From positions 1-64,000 of the forward strand of contig JAUJNF010000007.1 in NCBI GenBank assembly GCA_030446485.1: DNA of 64,000 nt. Reading direction: 5' to 3'. Positions within the stretch are counted from its first letter, which is position 1, and every line of letters begins with the position of its first letter. The notes under the pieces are model-generated. The model made no database searches, was not told the origin of the DNA, and saw only the letters and a program-made list of their open reading frames with translations. The translations under genes were made by a program, and so were the position numbers. The DNA is from Thermoleophilaceae bacterium. GTDB taxonomy: Bacteria; Actinomycetota; Thermoleophilia; Solirubrobacterales; Thermoleophilaceae. Shown one piece after another: positions 16,958 through 27,600 of the stretch.

Positions 16958-18798
16958 GTGAGCGACCCCTCCCGCGCATGCGGGGGGCTGGGCCCGCCGG
17001 CCGGCGCTTCCTTCCCGGTCCCGAACTGAATCCCGTGCATGCGCGCGTAGGTACCGTCGTGCTCGATGAGCTCCTGATGGCTCCCGGCCTCGATCACGTG
17101 GCCGTGCTCGAGCACGACGATCTGGTCCGCGCCGCGGATCGTGGACAGGCGGTGGGCGATCACGAGGGTGGTGCGACCGGCCATCAGGCGGTCCAGGGCC
17201 TCGAGCAACATCCCCTCGGTCTCGGCGTCCAGGGCGCTCGTGGGCTCGTCGAGGATCAGGATCGGGGCGTCCTTGAGCAACGCGCGCGCGATCGCGACGC
17301 GCTGGCGCTCACCGCCCGAGAGCGTTGCTCCCCGTTCGCCGACGACGGTGTCATAGCCCTCGGGCAGCGCGCTGATGAACTCGTGCGCGTTGGCCGCGCG
17401 GGCGGCGGCCTCGATCTCCTCGCTGCTGGCCTCGGGGCGGCCGTAGGCGATGTTCTCTCCGATCGAGAACGGGAAGAGAAACGACTCCTGCAGCACGAGT
17501 GAGACGTTGTCGCGAACGGTCTTCACCCGCAGCGAGCGCAGGTCGTGGCCGTCGAGGAGCACGCGGCCGGCGTCGGGGTCGAAGAAGCGTGGCAGCAGGC
17601 TGACGAGCGTGCTCTTGCCGGCCCCCGTGGCGCCGACGATGGCGAGCACCTGGCCGGGATGGACCTCGAAGGAGACATCCTCGAGCACCGGCCGCTCGCG
17701 CTCGTAGCCGAAGCCGACGTGCTCGTAGGTGACTTGGCCCCGCACTTCCTCGAGCGCGATGGCATCCGGAGCGTCGGCCACCTCTGCGGGGGCGTCGAGG
17801 ACCTCGACCACGCGCCGGGCGCTGCCCGCCGCCTCGGTGATGGTCGATGAGCTGTAACTCATCTCCTCCAGCGGGCCGTACAACGAACCCAGATACGCGA
17901 GGAATACCAGCAGCGTGCCCGTGGTTAGTGCACCGGACAGGCTATGGGACGCCCCAAGCCAGAACACTGCGGCTGTCCCCAGCGCCGTGGCAACACCGAT
18001 GAGGAGCTTGAACTTGAACTGCGCCCAGGTCATGGCGATGGTGGCGCCGAGGATCTGCTCCGTGTTGTCGCCGAATCGCTTGTCCCCGGCGTCCTCGCGT
18101 CCGAACGCCTGCACGACAGGCAGGCCGGTCAGTGTCTGCTCGATGGTTTCGTACATCTCGCCTTCGGCGAGCTGCTGGTCGTAGCTGCGCTCGAGCATCG
18201 GGCTCGAGAAGCGGCGCATGGTGAAAATCATGAGCGGAACGATGGTGATCGCCACGAGGGTGAGCACCGGGTCGAGCGCCCACATGATCGAGAACATGGT
18301 CACGACGCTCACCAGCGCCACGGCGGCAGGGAGCATCGCGTCCTGGACCATGGTGGCCACGCACCCTGAGTCGGTGGTGATGCGGCGAATCGAGCTGCCG
18401 ATCGCGTTGCGGCTGTGATACCGAAGCGACAGCAGCTGCAGGTGAGCGAACAGGTCTCCGGCAACGTCGTAGGCCATGCGCTCGCCGAACCGGACTCCAG
18501 CCCAGGCCAGCGCCAGCCCGGCCGCCCAGCCGAGGATGAACACGATCGCGGTGGTGCCCGTCGCCCACCAGAGCAGAGCCTCGCGCGACTCAGGTCCCGG
18601 CAGCGCGGCGAAGACGTCGGCCAACCACGGGGGGAGCGGCTTGCCGCCGAGCGCGTTGTCGACGATGACCTTCATCGGCCACGGCGTGAGTGCGGACAGC
18701 CCGACGGTGGTCAACATCGCGGCGGCCACCACAACCAGCGCGGCCCGCCGGCGCCAGGCGTACGGCAACAGCCGGCGGACGAGGCGACTGGTGTTCAC
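16954..18798 (-). CDS. ABC exporter, MsbA/ABCB type (half transporter 2)
   Basis: This 614-aa protein has about six membrane helices in residues 1-310 and an ATPase domain with GATGAGKST (Walker A), [16 protein letters not shown] (signature), [12 protein letters not shown] (Walker B) and VIAHRLST (H loop). Such half transporters dimerise to export lipids, glycolipids or peptides. Its ATPase domain (nt 17017-17814) is identical at DNA level to that of the next ABC gene, while the membrane domains differ, which fits a heterodimer with two equivalent ATP sites. 4-nt overlaps with both neighbours. The C-terminal tail [14 protein letters not shown] is unique to this copy. Confidence 0.93.
   Translation of the reverse strand: MNTSRLVRRLLPYAWRRRAALVVVAAAMLTTVGLSALTPWPMKVIVDNALGGKPLPPWLADVFAALPGPESREALLWWATGTTAIVFILGWAAGLALAWAGVRFGERMAYDVAGDLFAHLQLLSLRYHSRNAIGSSIRRITTDSGCVATMVQDAMLPAAVALVSVVTMFSIMWALDPVLTLVAITIVPLMIFTMRRFSSPMLERSYDQQLAEGEMYETIEQTLTGLPVVQAFGREDAGDKRFGDNTEQILGATIAMTWAQFKFKLLIGVATALGTAAVFWLGASHSLSGALTTGTLLVFLAYLGSLYGPLEEMSYSSSTITEAAGSARRVVEVLDAPAEVADAPDAIALEEVRGQVTYEHVGFGYERERPVLEDVSFEVHPGQVLAIVGATGAGKSTLVSLLPRFFDPDAGRVLLDGHDLRSLRVKTVRDNVSLVLQESFLFPFSIGENIAYGRPEASSEEIEAAARAANAHEFISALPEGYDTVVGERGATLSGGERQRVAIARALLKDAPILILDEPTSALDAETEGMLLEALDRLMAGRTTLVIAHRLSTIRGADQIVVLEHGHVIEAGSHQELIEHDGTYARMHGIQFGTGKEAPAGGPSPPHAREGSLT
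17017..17814. repeat. 798-bp perfect direct repeat, copy A (ABC ATPase domain)
   Basis: Every base from 17017 to 17814 equals 18813-19610 (offset 1796) in a line-by-line comparison. The match ends abruptly on both sides, and no transposase, inverted ends or target duplication is present. It covers the whole ATPase domain. Confidence 0.95.
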
Positions 18799-20627
18799 GC
18801 GACCACCTCGCGGGTCCCGAACTGAATCCCGTGCATGCGCGCGTAGGTACCGTCGTGCTCGATGAGCTCCTGATGGCTCCCGGCCTCGATCACGTGGCCG
18901 TGCTCGAGCACGACGATCTGGTCCGCGCCGCGGATCGTGGACAGGCGGTGGGCGATCACGAGGGTGGTGCGACCGGCCATCAGGCGGTCCAGGGCCTCGA
19001 GCAACATCCCCTCGGTCTCGGCGTCCAGGGCGCTCGTGGGCTCGTCGAGGATCAGGATCGGGGCGTCCTTGAGCAACGCGCGCGCGATCGCGACGCGCTG
19101 GCGCTCACCGCCCGAGAGCGTTGCTCCCCGTTCGCCGACGACGGTGTCATAGCCCTCGGGCAGCGCGCTGATGAACTCGTGCGCGTTGGCCGCGCGGGCG
19201 GCGGCCTCGATCTCCTCGCTGCTGGCCTCGGGGCGGCCGTAGGCGATGTTCTCTCCGATCGAGAACGGGAAGAGAAACGACTCCTGCAGCACGAGTGAGA
19301 CGTTGTCGCGAACGGTCTTCACCCGCAGCGAGCGCAGGTCGTGGCCGTCGAGGAGCACGCGGCCGGCGTCGGGGTCGAAGAAGCGTGGCAGCAGGCTGAC
19401 GAGCGTGCTCTTGCCGGCCCCCGTGGCGCCGACGATGGCGAGCACCTGGCCGGGATGGACCTCGAAGGAGACATCCTCGAGCACCGGCCGCTCGCGCTCG
19501 TAGCCGAAGCCGACGTGCTCGTAGGTGACTTGGCCCCGCACTTCCTCGAGCGCGATGGCATCCGGAGCGTCGGCCACCTCTGCGGGGGCGTCGAGGACCT
19601 CGACCACGCGGTCGATGCTCGCTCGCACGCCCTGAAGCTTCGTGTAGATGCCGGTGAGCCCGCCGATCTCGGCCTGCAACCGGCTGACGTAGGTGAGGAA
19701 GACGATTAGACCGCCCAACGTCAGCGAGCCGGCAAGCACCTGATGGGCGCCTATGAGCAGGATCGTTCCGACGCCAAGGGTCCCTATGAACCCGGAGCCG
19801 AGGCCGTTGAGCCCGCCGACGAACGTCACGCGAAGCTGGGATCGCACCGCCGCGCTCGCCAGCTGCTCGAATCGCATGCGCTGCCGCTCCTCGGCCCCGA
19901 ACGCCTGGACCACGCTGACGCCGGCCAGCGTCTGCTGCACGTGCGAGTGCAGCTGGCCCTCGATCTCACGCCGCTCGTTGCCGGCCTGGCGCACCGGCTT
20001 GCCGAGGACGACCGAAGCCCCGGCCATGAGCGGCGCGACCGCGAAGGCGAGCAGCATGAGGTCGAAGTTCAACCCCGCCATCACGATCACGAGGCCTGCC
20101 ATCGTGATGAAGACGTGGAGGGGCGTGAAGAGCAGCTCGTCGACGACGGTATGCACGGCCCAGCAGTCGCCCGCCACCCGCTGCATCGCCTCCCCGACCG
20201 GCTGGCGCGCGTGATCGCGAAGTGACCTGCGCTGCACGCGCGCGAAGAGGTCGCGGGCGAGGTCGTAGACCATGGTCTGGCCGACCTTGATCCACAGGAA
20301 GGTGAGCAGCACGTCGAGGCCCGCGGCGATCGCGAAGATCAGGAGCTCCGCCACCACCACGTAGGCGAGCAGCGCGTGATCGTTCGCGGCTCCCGGGAGC
20401 AGGTCGAGAGGCGCGGGGACCGGACGATCGCCGAGCACATTGTCGATGAGCACCTTGAGCGGGAGGGGTGCAAGTAGGGAGGCGACGGTGGTGAAGACCG
20501 TGGCCCCCAGGATGCTCAGCCACCCGTTTCGATGGCGGCGCGCATAGCGCAGCAGCAGCGCGTACTTGTGCCAGGCCCCCGGGTCGCCGGCACGCCCGGG
20601 ACCCACCTCGACGGGGGCCGCGTTCAT
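18795..20627 (-). CDS. ABC exporter, MsbA/ABCB type (half transporter 1)
   Basis: This 610-aa protein has a membrane domain (residues about 30-330) clearly different from its neighbour's, and an ATPase domain identical to it from [11 protein letters not shown] through GIQFGT. The walker and signature motifs are the same. It probably pairs with the 16954-18798 product to move a lipid-linked glycan across the membrane. The ATG at 20627 has a GAGCGAG sequence nearby, a weak Shine-Dalgarno. The 57-nt gap to the upstream gene is the first space after the promoter gene. Confidence 0.93.
   Translation of the reverse strand: MNAAPVEVGPGRAGDPGAWHKYALLLRYARRHRNGWLSILGATVFTTVASLLAPLPLKVLIDNVLGDRPVPAPLDLLPGAANDHALLAYVVVAELLIFAIAAGLDVLLTFLWIKVGQTMVYDLARDLFARVQRRSLRDHARQPVGEAMQRVAGDCWAVHTVVDELLFTPLHVFITMAGLVIVMAGLNFDLMLLAFAVAPLMAGASVVLGKPVRQAGNERREIEGQLHSHVQQTLAGVSVVQAFGAEERQRMRFEQLASAAVRSQLRVTFVGGLNGLGSGFIGTLGVGTILLIGAHQVLAGSLTLGGLIVFLTYVSRLQAEIGGLTGIYTKLQGVRASIDRVVEVLDAPAEVADAPDAIALEEVRGQVTYEHVGFGYERERPVLEDVSFEVHPGQVLAIVGATGAGKSTLVSLLPRFFDPDAGRVLLDGHDLRSLRVKTVRDNVSLVLQESFLFPFSIGENIAYGRPEASSEEIEAAARAANAHEFISALPEGYDTVVGERGATLSGGERQRVAIARALLKDAPILILDEPTSALDAETEGMLLEALDRLMAGRTTLVIAHRLSTIRGADQIVVLEHGHVIEAGSHQELIEHDGTYARMHGIQFGTREVVA
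18813..19610. repeat. 798-bp perfect direct repeat, copy B (ABC ATPase domain)
   Basis: Second copy of the repeat at 17017-17814, in the same orientation. The identity includes third codon positions, so it cannot be protein-level conservation alone. A recent gene conversion or an assembly duplication are the two explanations. Confidence 0.95.
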
Positions 20628-20684
20628 GGCTCGCTCATCCGTCCCTCACCTTCGCCGGCGGGAACGCGGCTACCCGCGTGCACA

Positions 20685-23408
20685 TCATTCCGCCGCGGAG
20701 GATGTGTCCAGCAACTCCCCGTCGTCGCACCGCCGCCGCGCGCGCCGTGCACCCGCCAGACGGTCGAGCTCCCCGCGTCCATGGAACGCCCCGAGAGCCA
20801 CCGCCAGCTCGATGGCGATGCGAACCGCGATCAGTAGGCCGACGAAGGCCAAGGAGGCCGCCACGACCCACGGTCCGCTGGACGCCACGGCCGTGATCGC
20901 GAGAACCAAGAGCGCCGCGCTCGTGGCCATCGCGACGCGAGACGGCCGGGGGACCGCGGCGAAGCGCGCGAGTTGCTTGCCGCCCCCGTGGTCCTCGACG
21001 ACCATCCGCAAACGCGCGGCGCCGAATACCCCGCCACTGGCCTCGAGATCCCACTTGCTGAAGTCGTCCCCCCGAAGTACCGGCAGGCGCCTGAGCCGCG
21101 CGCGCGACTCGACCTCCCCGAGCCAATCCTCCGGCGCGCGCCATTCCTCACTCCACACCGTCCAGTTCCTGCGGCCCCGCCCCAGCACGCGGATGTCGTC
21201 GCTCCGGCGCCAAGGCGTCAGCCCGGCCCGTGCGCGCCCCCATAGCCGAGCGGCGGGTTGAAGGAGGTAGAGAAGGAAGGTGACCGCCCGTAGCCGCCAG
21301 CGCTCGCTGCGGCGTCGCGGCGGGCCCGTGAATCTCACCGACCGGACCGTGGTCAGCGCCTCTGCCACCACGAGTGCGCCCCCGACGAAGAGGAACGGAG
21401 CGAGGAAGAGCAACGGAGTCCACGCCAGGCCCAGCCCCGTGAGTACCGCGAGCCCGGCCAGCACGAGGTACCACTCGGGCATCAGCGGGAGATGAGCGAG
21501 CGCGGCGGGCCTGCGGTCGTACAGGGACTGGAACGGCGCGCTTCCCCAGGTCCCGTGGTAGACCTGCCACCGGCGACCGCTTGGCGACGCGGGTGGATGG
21601 CCGTCGTAGAGGCGCCCGGCCCAGCTCACGTGTCCCGCCTCGTTGTACTTCTGCGGCCACTTGCGCTCCAGGGCGGCCTCGGCCCGCCCGTAGCCCAGCT
21701 GCTGTCTCCAATAGGCCCTCACAGAGTTCCGCCTGTGGTGGAAGATCGCCGCCGCGGGGTTGAATCCGAGTCGCCCGCCGGCCTCCTGAAGCCGCCAGCA
21801 GAAGTCGACATCGTCTCCGGCCACCCGGAACTGCGGGTCGAACCCCCCAATGTCCTGAAGCCGATCCCGTCGAACGGCCATGTTGCACCCGGGAAGATGC
21901 TCTGCCTCCTGGTCGGTGAGCAGGACGTGGATGGGACCGCCCGGGGCGTGGCCGACGCATTCCGCGGCCAGGCCGTCGGCCGGCGGCGGGATGTTCGGAC
22001 CGCCCACCGCCACGAAGTCGGTCGACCGAAACGTGTGGGCAAGGTAGGAAAGCCAGTCGCGGTCGGGATAGGCGTCGTCGTCCATGTAGGCCACGATCTC
22101 TCCGTCGGCGGCCTTCGCGCCGACGTTCCGGGCGGCGCTGAGCCCGCCGTTCGGAGTGCTGATGACCCTGCAGCGATGCTGTCGCGCGACGGCGGCGGTC
22201 TCGTCGGTCGAGCCGTCGTCGACGACGATCACCTCGTAGTCGGGATAGTCGAGGTCCTCGAGGGCCTCCAGGGACCGGCGGATCGTCCGTGCACCGTTGT
22301 AGGAGCAGACGACCACGCTTATCCGCGGTTCCGAGCCGGTCCTCGGAACGGGAGGCTGAGCGAAGGCGGTACTCACGGTGCGCAGGGCTGTCTTGGGCTC
22401 GCGGTCACGAGTGGTGAGCCCGAAGTCCCAATCCTCGATGTCGAAGCCGCCCCGGTGCCACTCGTCGGTCCACGCGAATACGAACGCGCCCGCGCAGCCC
22501 CCCTCGAACGTGGTACGAACCTGCCAGTCGAGCACCTCCGCCTGCTGCTCCTCGCCGTTCCGGCGGCTGTCGAGGCCGATCTCCGCCATCACTAGGGGAC
22601 GATCCCCAGTGAGGTTCTGTAAGCGCGCCAGGTAAGCCGTGAGCTTGTCCTGGCTCTCCAGGTAGACGTTGAACGAGGTGAAGTCCAGGAACGGGAGCTG
22701 TAGATACTCGGTGGAGGGGAAGTTCACGTAGGTCACGAGAGCGGCCCGATCCACCCTCTTGACGCGGTCGTACAGTCGCTCGAGGAACTGCTCGACCCGG
22801 TGACGGCCATACCACCGCACGATCGGGGCCGGAATCTCGTTGCCGATCACGAGCGCGAGCAACGCCGGATGGCCTACGCAGGCGCGCGCGCCCTCGACAA
22901 CGCGATGCTCGATCGAGCGCACACGTTCTTCGTCATCGAGGAAGGCGACGTGCTGTTCCCAGGGAAGGCCCACCATGACACTCAGGCCATGGCGGAGGGC
23001 GGCGTCGAGGAGCCAGCGCGGGGGGACGGTGTAGGTACGGACTGCGTTCCCATGGGCTGCTGCTATCTGCGCGAAATCACGGTCGACTACTTCTCGCGAG
23101 GGAAAGTCCTCACCGTTGGCGCCCGGGCGAAACGTCCCGTACGTCACTCCGCGCAGGCACAGCTTCTCCGTGCCGCGAAAGAGGAACTTCCCGTGGACCT
23201 CCGGCCTCGAGAGCGGCCGGACCGGGGACGGTCTCTCCCGCAGCAGGTTGAGCGCGTTGCGCAGGTGGTCCCGATCAGCCTGCGATTCGGCGCCCAGCGA
23301 TCCAGCGTCCAGCTCCGCAGGTGTGTCCGCGATTGGGTCCGCCACCCCGCGGCTCTTTCGCCAGCGCGGAAAGGGGTCTGTAGCTAAGCCTCTTGCTCGC
23401 TCGTTCAC
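20685..23408 (-). CDS. Glycoside hydrolase (clan A-like) fused to GT2 membrane glycosyltransferase
   Basis: This 907-aa protein has an N-terminal TIM-barrel-like domain (residues about 75-330) with IGNEIPAPIV near 190 (general acid after Asn) and VMAEIGLDS near 276 (nucleophile), the clan GH-A pattern. A GT2 domain follows (about 360-640): VVVCSYNGARTIRRSLEAL, VVDDGSTDETAA, YMDDDAYPD, with membrane helices around 640-690 and 826-872. It may both polymerise or export and trim the glycan at the membrane. GTG at 23408 has AAGG 8 nt upstream; the promoter at 23496-23524 lies inside the longer open frame, which rules out a start at 23606. First gene of the operon. Confidence 0.88.
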   Translation of the reverse strand: MNERARGLATDPFPRWRKSRGVADPIADTPAELDAGSLGAESQADRDHLRNALNLLRERPSPVRPLSRPEVHGKFLFRGTEKLCLRGVTYGTFRPGANGEDFPSREVVDRDFAQIAAAHGNAVRTYTVPPRWLLDAALRHGLSVMVGLPWEQHVAFLDDEERVRSIEHRVVEGARACVGHPALLALVIGNEIPAPIVRWYGRHRVEQFLERLYDRVKRVDRAALVTYVNFPSTEYLQLPFLDFTSFNVYLESQDKLTAYLARLQNLTGDRPLVMAEIGLDSRRNGEEQQAEVLDWQVRTTFEGGCAGAFVFAWTDEWHRGGFDIEDWDFGLTTRDREPKTALRTVSTAFAQPPVPRTGSEPRISVVVCSYNGARTIRRSLEALEDLDYPDYEVIVVDDGSTDETAAVARQHRCRVISTPNGGLSAARNVGAKAADGEIVAYMDDDAYPDRDWLSYLAHTFRSTDFVAVGGPNIPPPADGLAAECVGHAPGGPIHVLLTDQEAEHLPGCNMAVRRDRLQDIGGFDPQFRVAGDDVDFCWRLQEAGGRLGFNPAAAIFHHRRNSVRAYWRQQLGYGRAEAALERKWPQKYNEAGHVSWAGRLYDGHPPASPSGRRWQVYHGTWGSAPFQSLYDRRPAALAHLPLMPEWYLVLAGLAVLTGLGLAWTPLLFLAPFLFVGGALVVAEALTTVRSVRFTGPPRRRSERWRLRAVTFLLYLLQPAARLWGRARAGLTPWRRSDDIRVLGRGRRNWTVWSEEWRAPEDWLGEVESRARLRRLPVLRGDDFSKWDLEASGGVFGAARLRMVVEDHGGGKQLARFAAVPRPSRVAMATSAALLVLAITAVASSGPWVVAASLAFVGLLIAVRIAIELAVALGAFHGRGELDRLAGARRARRRCDDGELLDTSSAAE

Positions 23409-23495
23409 CGGCACATCCTTACGCGTCCTCGTCCCTTCCGTGTGAACGATTAGGTTCCGACGCGCCGAACCCCTGGCGTTCGTCGGGAGCGCTGC

Positions 23496-23524
23496 CTTAT
23501 AACGGTTCCCCGTGCTAATCGCAA
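23496..23524 (-). promoter_or_regulatory. Promoter of the 22-kb glycan operon
   Basis: On the minus strand TTGCGA (23519-23524) and TATAAG (23496-23501) are separated by exactly 17 nt, a good housekeeping-sigma promoter. Transcription would start near 23489 and leave an ~80-nt leader before the GTG at 23408. Confidence 0.65.
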
Positions 23525-23850
23525 GTGTCGGGACGCACGACGACGGCGTAGCGATCAACGCGTAGGACCTACCGCTAGGGCGTACAGCCGGGATTCCGAA
23601 CGGCAACCGTCGATCGCCCCGGAAGTGTGGCCTAAAATGAGATATGCCCTCAGGTGGGAGCTGCGGTCGGCAAGCCGTGCGCCGCCGCCGCCAGCGGCGG
23701 GAAAAGACTAGGAGGGGGGCCTAGTGCGAAGCCCCGGTTCCCCGCGTAGCGTCGCTTCCACACAACCAAGGACGCGCTCGAGCGATGACGCCAACGGCGG
23801 AACGCCGGTCACGTACACGATCAAGCGCTAGCCCTCAAGCACCTCGTCCC

Positions 23851-23895
23851 CCCCAGCCCGCCGCCGCGTCGTCCTGACGGGGCGGCGGCTTGGGG
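23851..23895 (-). terminator. GC-rich hairpin after the toxin gene
   Basis: CCCCAGCCCGCCGCC and GGCGGCGGCTTGGGG pair over about 14 bp with two single-base bulges and a loop around 23868-23878. It lies 35 nt beyond the toxin stop. No T tract follows, so it is either an intrinsic terminator of the GC-rich type or an RNA-stability element. Confidence 0.5.
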
Positions 23896-23929
23896 CGCGG
23901 CATCACTCGGTCTAGCGCGCACCCGCCGC

Positions 23930-24346
23930 TCAGGCCGGAGCGGCGGTGGGCAACCCGTGCATGGCCGCTGCTGCCATGAGACGTCGGTCGTAGGTCACGA
24001 AGACGCTCAACGCCGAGCCAATCGACAGGGCGGTGGCCAGATGCACGGCGTCGAGCGAGCGCAGCGGACGGGGGTCCAGCCGGCTGGCGATGAGGAGCAG
24101 ACGCCGCTCGACCCGCAGGAGGGCGAGACTCCTCAGCGCCTCGACCGCCCGAACCTCGGCTCGGCGCGGAACCGCGCGGAGGACCTCGACCACGGCCAGC
24201 TCACTCGACGCTTGCCCGTGGAAGCTCGCGAGTGCATGGCGCAGCGCTTGGGTCTCGTCCTCGTCGCGCGCCAGCTTCACCAGCGCGGAGGAGTCGAGGT
24301 ACGCGACGCTGCCCCCGTCACCCCTCATAGGGGGGCAGCGGGTCAC
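23930..24346 (-). CDS. vapC: PIN-domain toxin, VapC type
   Basis: This 138-aa protein has the PIN nuclease residues: the first Asp in YLDSSALVKL, a Glu in the SSELAVVEVLRA segment, the LDAVHLATAL Asp in the middle and the Asp of VTYDRRLM. VapC proteins are Mg-dependent RNases held inactive by a partner antitoxin. The start is GTG 24346, with GGAGG 6 nt upstream inside the antitoxin gene; the two genes overlap by 29 nt, typical of a toxin-antitoxin pair. A later ATG (24328) has no Shine-Dalgarno sequence. Confidence 0.9.
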   Translation of the reverse strand: MTRCPPMRGDGGSVAYLDSSALVKLARDEDETQALRHALASFHGQASSELAVVEVLRAVPRRAEVRAVEALRSLALLRVERRLLLIASRLDPRPLRSLDAVHLATALSIGSALSVFVTYDRRLMAAAAMHGLPTAAPA

Positions 24347-24650
24347 CGCGATCCTCCATAAGGGCCCGGAAAGCCGCCTGGCCGTCGGGGTTGTCGTCCT
24401 TGACCGGAGGCCCGAGGTCCTCCCACCTCAGGGTCGGCGGGCTGCAGGCCGGGTCGGCGAGTAGCCGCTCCCACGCGGACTGGTCCTCGGCGCGCGGGCC
24501 CAACTCCGCTACAGGCTTCCCGCGTTCGGTGACCACGAAGCGCTCGCCCGCGGCGACCCGCCGCAGGTACACGCTGAGGTTCTGCCTCAGCTCTCGAATG
24601 CCCACTTCCGTAGCTATGGCACACAAACGTAGCACTGAAGGACGGCGCAT
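24318..24650 (-). CDS. vapB: Antitoxin of the VapB/Phd-YefM type
   Basis: The protein has the classic N-terminal VGIRELRQNLSVYLRRVAAG and VTERGKPVAEL of Phd/YefM-like antitoxins, then a toxin-binding tail. It binds DNA and the PIN toxin. The start is uncertain: ATG 24650 gives 110 aa, TTG 24626 about 102, and GTG 24605 95 aa beginning at VGIREL. None has a good Shine-Dalgarno sequence. It is divergent from ileS, and its 5' end lies within 20 nt of the ileS start. Confidence 0.85.
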   Translation of the reverse strand: MRRPSVLRLCAIATEVGIRELRQNLSVYLRRVAAGERFVVTERGKPVAELGPRAEDQSAWERLLADPACSPPTLRWEDLGPPVKDDNPDGQAAFRALMEDRGDPLPPYEG

Positions 24651-24669
24651 ACACTCGATAAGCGCTCAC

Positions 24670-27600
24670 GTGTCGAGATACGCCCCCGTAGACCCGCAGC
24701 AGTCCTTCCCCGAGCTCGAGGAGCGGATACTCGAGCGCTGGCGCGAGCACGACGTCTTCCACGAGTCGATCCGCCGCCGCGAGGGCGCCCCGCCCTTCGT
24801 CTTCTACGAGGGCCCGCCCACCGCGAACGGGCGGCCCGGCTCCCACCACGTGCTCTCGCGCGTCTTCAAGGACGTCTTCCCGCGTTACCGGACCATGCGC
24901 GGGCACCTGGTGCACCGCAAGGCCGGCTGGGACTGTCACGGACTGCCTGTCGAGCTCGAGGTCGAGCGCGAGCTGGGGATCAGGTCCAAGGACGACATCG
25001 AGCGCTACGGCATAGCCGAGTTCAACAGCCGCTGCCGCGAATCGGTGGTCAAGTACGTGGACGAGTGGGACCGCCTCACCGAGCGCATCGGCTTCTGGAT
25101 CGACACCGGCGACGCCTACTGGACCTTGTCGAACGAGTACATCGAGTCCGTCTGGTGGTCGCTCGCCGAGGTCTGGAAGAAGGGGCTTCTGTACGAGGGT
25201 CACAAGGTCGTCCCCTACTGCCCGCGCTGCGGCACCGCGCTGTCGTCGCACGAGGTCGCCCAGGGCTACCGCGACGTGGTCGATCCGTCGGTGTTCGTGC
25301 GCTTCCCGGTGAGCACGCAGGAGGGCGTGGCGTTGCTCGCGTGGACCACGACGCCGTGGACCCTCTTGTCGAACGCCGCCCTCGCCGTCCATCCCGAGAT
25401 CACCTATGTGCGCGCGCGCACCGAGTCCGGAGAAACCCTGATCTTGGCCGAGGCGCTGGCCGGCCGCGTGCTCGGCAACGAGCCGTTCGAGGTCGTCGAC
25501 CGCGTGCCGGGCAGCGAGCTCCTGGGTCTCCGTTACGAGCCGCCCTTCCCCTACATCTCCGACTACGGCGAGAACGGCCACACGGTGCTGGGCGCTGACT
25601 TCGTGACAACCGATGACGGCACCGGCGTTGTGCACACCGCGGTGGCTTTCGGCGAGGATGACTACGCGCTCGGCGAGCGCTACGGCCTGAAGGTGCAGAA
25701 CCCCGTACGGCTCGACGGCACCTTCGACGAGCGCATGGGCCCCTTCGCCGGCCGCGACGCGCGCGACGCCAACGCTGACATCGTCGAGACGCTCGGTCGC
25801 GAGGGGCGGCTCTTCCGCGCCGAGGAGTACGAGCACTCCTACCCGCACTGCTGGCGTTGCGGCACCGCGCTTCTCTACTACGCGAAGTCGTCGTGGTACG
25901 TGAAGACCACCGCCGTGCGCGATCAGATGCTGCGGGAGAACGAGCGCATCGACTGGCATCCGGACCACATCAGGGACGGCCGCTTCGGCAAGTGGCTCGA
26001 GAACAACGTCGACTGGGCGCTCTCGCGCGAGCGCTACTGGGGCACGCCGTTGCCGATGTGGCGGTGCCCGCAGGGTCACGAGCACTGCGTGGGCTCCGTC
26101 GAGGAGCTGCGCGCGCTCGCCGGCGAGGTGCCCGGGGACCTGCACCGGCCGTACATCGACGCGGTCGCCTTCCCGTGTAAAGACTGCGGGGGGGAGATGC
26201 GCCGCGTGCCGGAGGTGATCGACGCCTGGTGGGACTCCGGCTCGATGCCCTTCGCCCAGTGGCACGCGCCGTTCGAGAACGACGACCTCCGCCGCGAGCG
26301 CTTCCCGGCCGACTACATCTGCGAGGCGCTCGACCAGACGCGCGGCTGGTTCTACTCGCTGCTGGCGGTCTCCACCCTGCTGTACGGCGAGTCCCCCTAC
26401 CGCACGGTGCTCTGTCTGGGGCTGATCCTCGATCCCGACGGCCAGAAGATGTCGAAGAGCCGCGGCAACGTGGTGGTGCCGTGGGACGTGCTCGAGGGCC
26501 ACGGCGCGGACGCCCTGCGCTGGTACTACTTCACGTCGAAGCAGCCATGGGACGGCTACCGCTTCTCGATCGACACGGTCGGCGAGTCGGTGCGCCAGTT
26601 CATGCTGCAGCTCTGGAACACCTACGGCTTCTTCGTGCTGTACGCCAACGCCGGCGAGGTCGCCGTCCCGAACGAGCTGCCCGCGGAGCTCGACGACATC
26701 GACCGCTGGGCGCTGTCGCGGCTCCAGGCCACGGTCGCGACCGTGGCCGAGCGGCTCGACGGCTACGACACCACGTCGGCCGGGCGGGCGATCGCCGCGT
26801 TCGTCGACGATCTCTCGAACTGGTACGTGCGCCGCTCGCGGCGGCGCTTCTGGGACGGCGACCCGGCGGCGTTCTCCACGCTGCGCGAGTGCCTCGTGAC
26901 GGTCAGCAAGCTGCTCGCGCCGCTCACGCCGTTCATCGCCGACGAGATCTACGGCAACCTGGACGGCACCGAGTCGTCGGTGCACCTGTGTGACTTCCCG
27001 TCTCCGGTTACCGCGCTGCGCGACGAGGAGCTCGAGGCCGACATGCAGGTGGCCCGGGACGCGGTGGAGCTCGGGCGCGCGGCGCGGGCGCAGGCGGGGG
27101 TGAAGGTGCGCCAGCCGCTCGGCGAGGCCGCGGTGGTGGCCGCCGGCCGTGAGCGCGCGGCTATCGAGCGCTTCGCCGCCGTGCTGCTGGACGAGCTCAA
27201 CGTGCGCGACCTGCGCTTCGTCTCCGATGCCGACGAGCTCGGCCGTTGGGAGCTGAAGCCCAACTACCGGGCGCTGGGCCCCCGCTTCGGCAAGCGCATG
27301 CCTGAGGCCGCCGCGGCGATCGCCGCGCTCGACGCCGAGCACGTGGCCGGCGCCTTGCGCGGCGGTGGATCGGTGGGCGTGAACCTGGCCGGGAAGGAGC
27401 ATCCGCTCTCGGCGGACGAGGTGCAGCTCGTCCTGCAGCCGCTGGAGGGCTATCAGCTCGAGCGCGCCGGCACGCACGCGGTGGCCCTCAACCTGGAGCT
27501 GGACGACGCGCTCCGGCGCGAGGGCCTCGCCCGCGAGGTGGTGCACGCCGTGCAGGCGGCCCGGAAGGCGGCGGGACTGCGCGTGGAGGACCGGATCGCG

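Larger units (their letters stand above)
23409..23929. other. 521-nt region between the glycan operon and the toxin gene
   Basis: Contains the operon promoter (23496-23524), an 80-nt leader to the GTG, a 6-bp inverted repeat ACTAGG/CCTAGT at 23707-23725, and a GC hairpin at 23851-23895 downstream of the toxin gene. No coding sequence is supported in 23530-23850. Confidence 0.6.

Noticed and set aside
17017-19610. 798-bp repeat as an insertion element
   Set aside because: It is coding for an ABC ATPase domain, in direct orientation, without transposase, inverted ends or target duplication.
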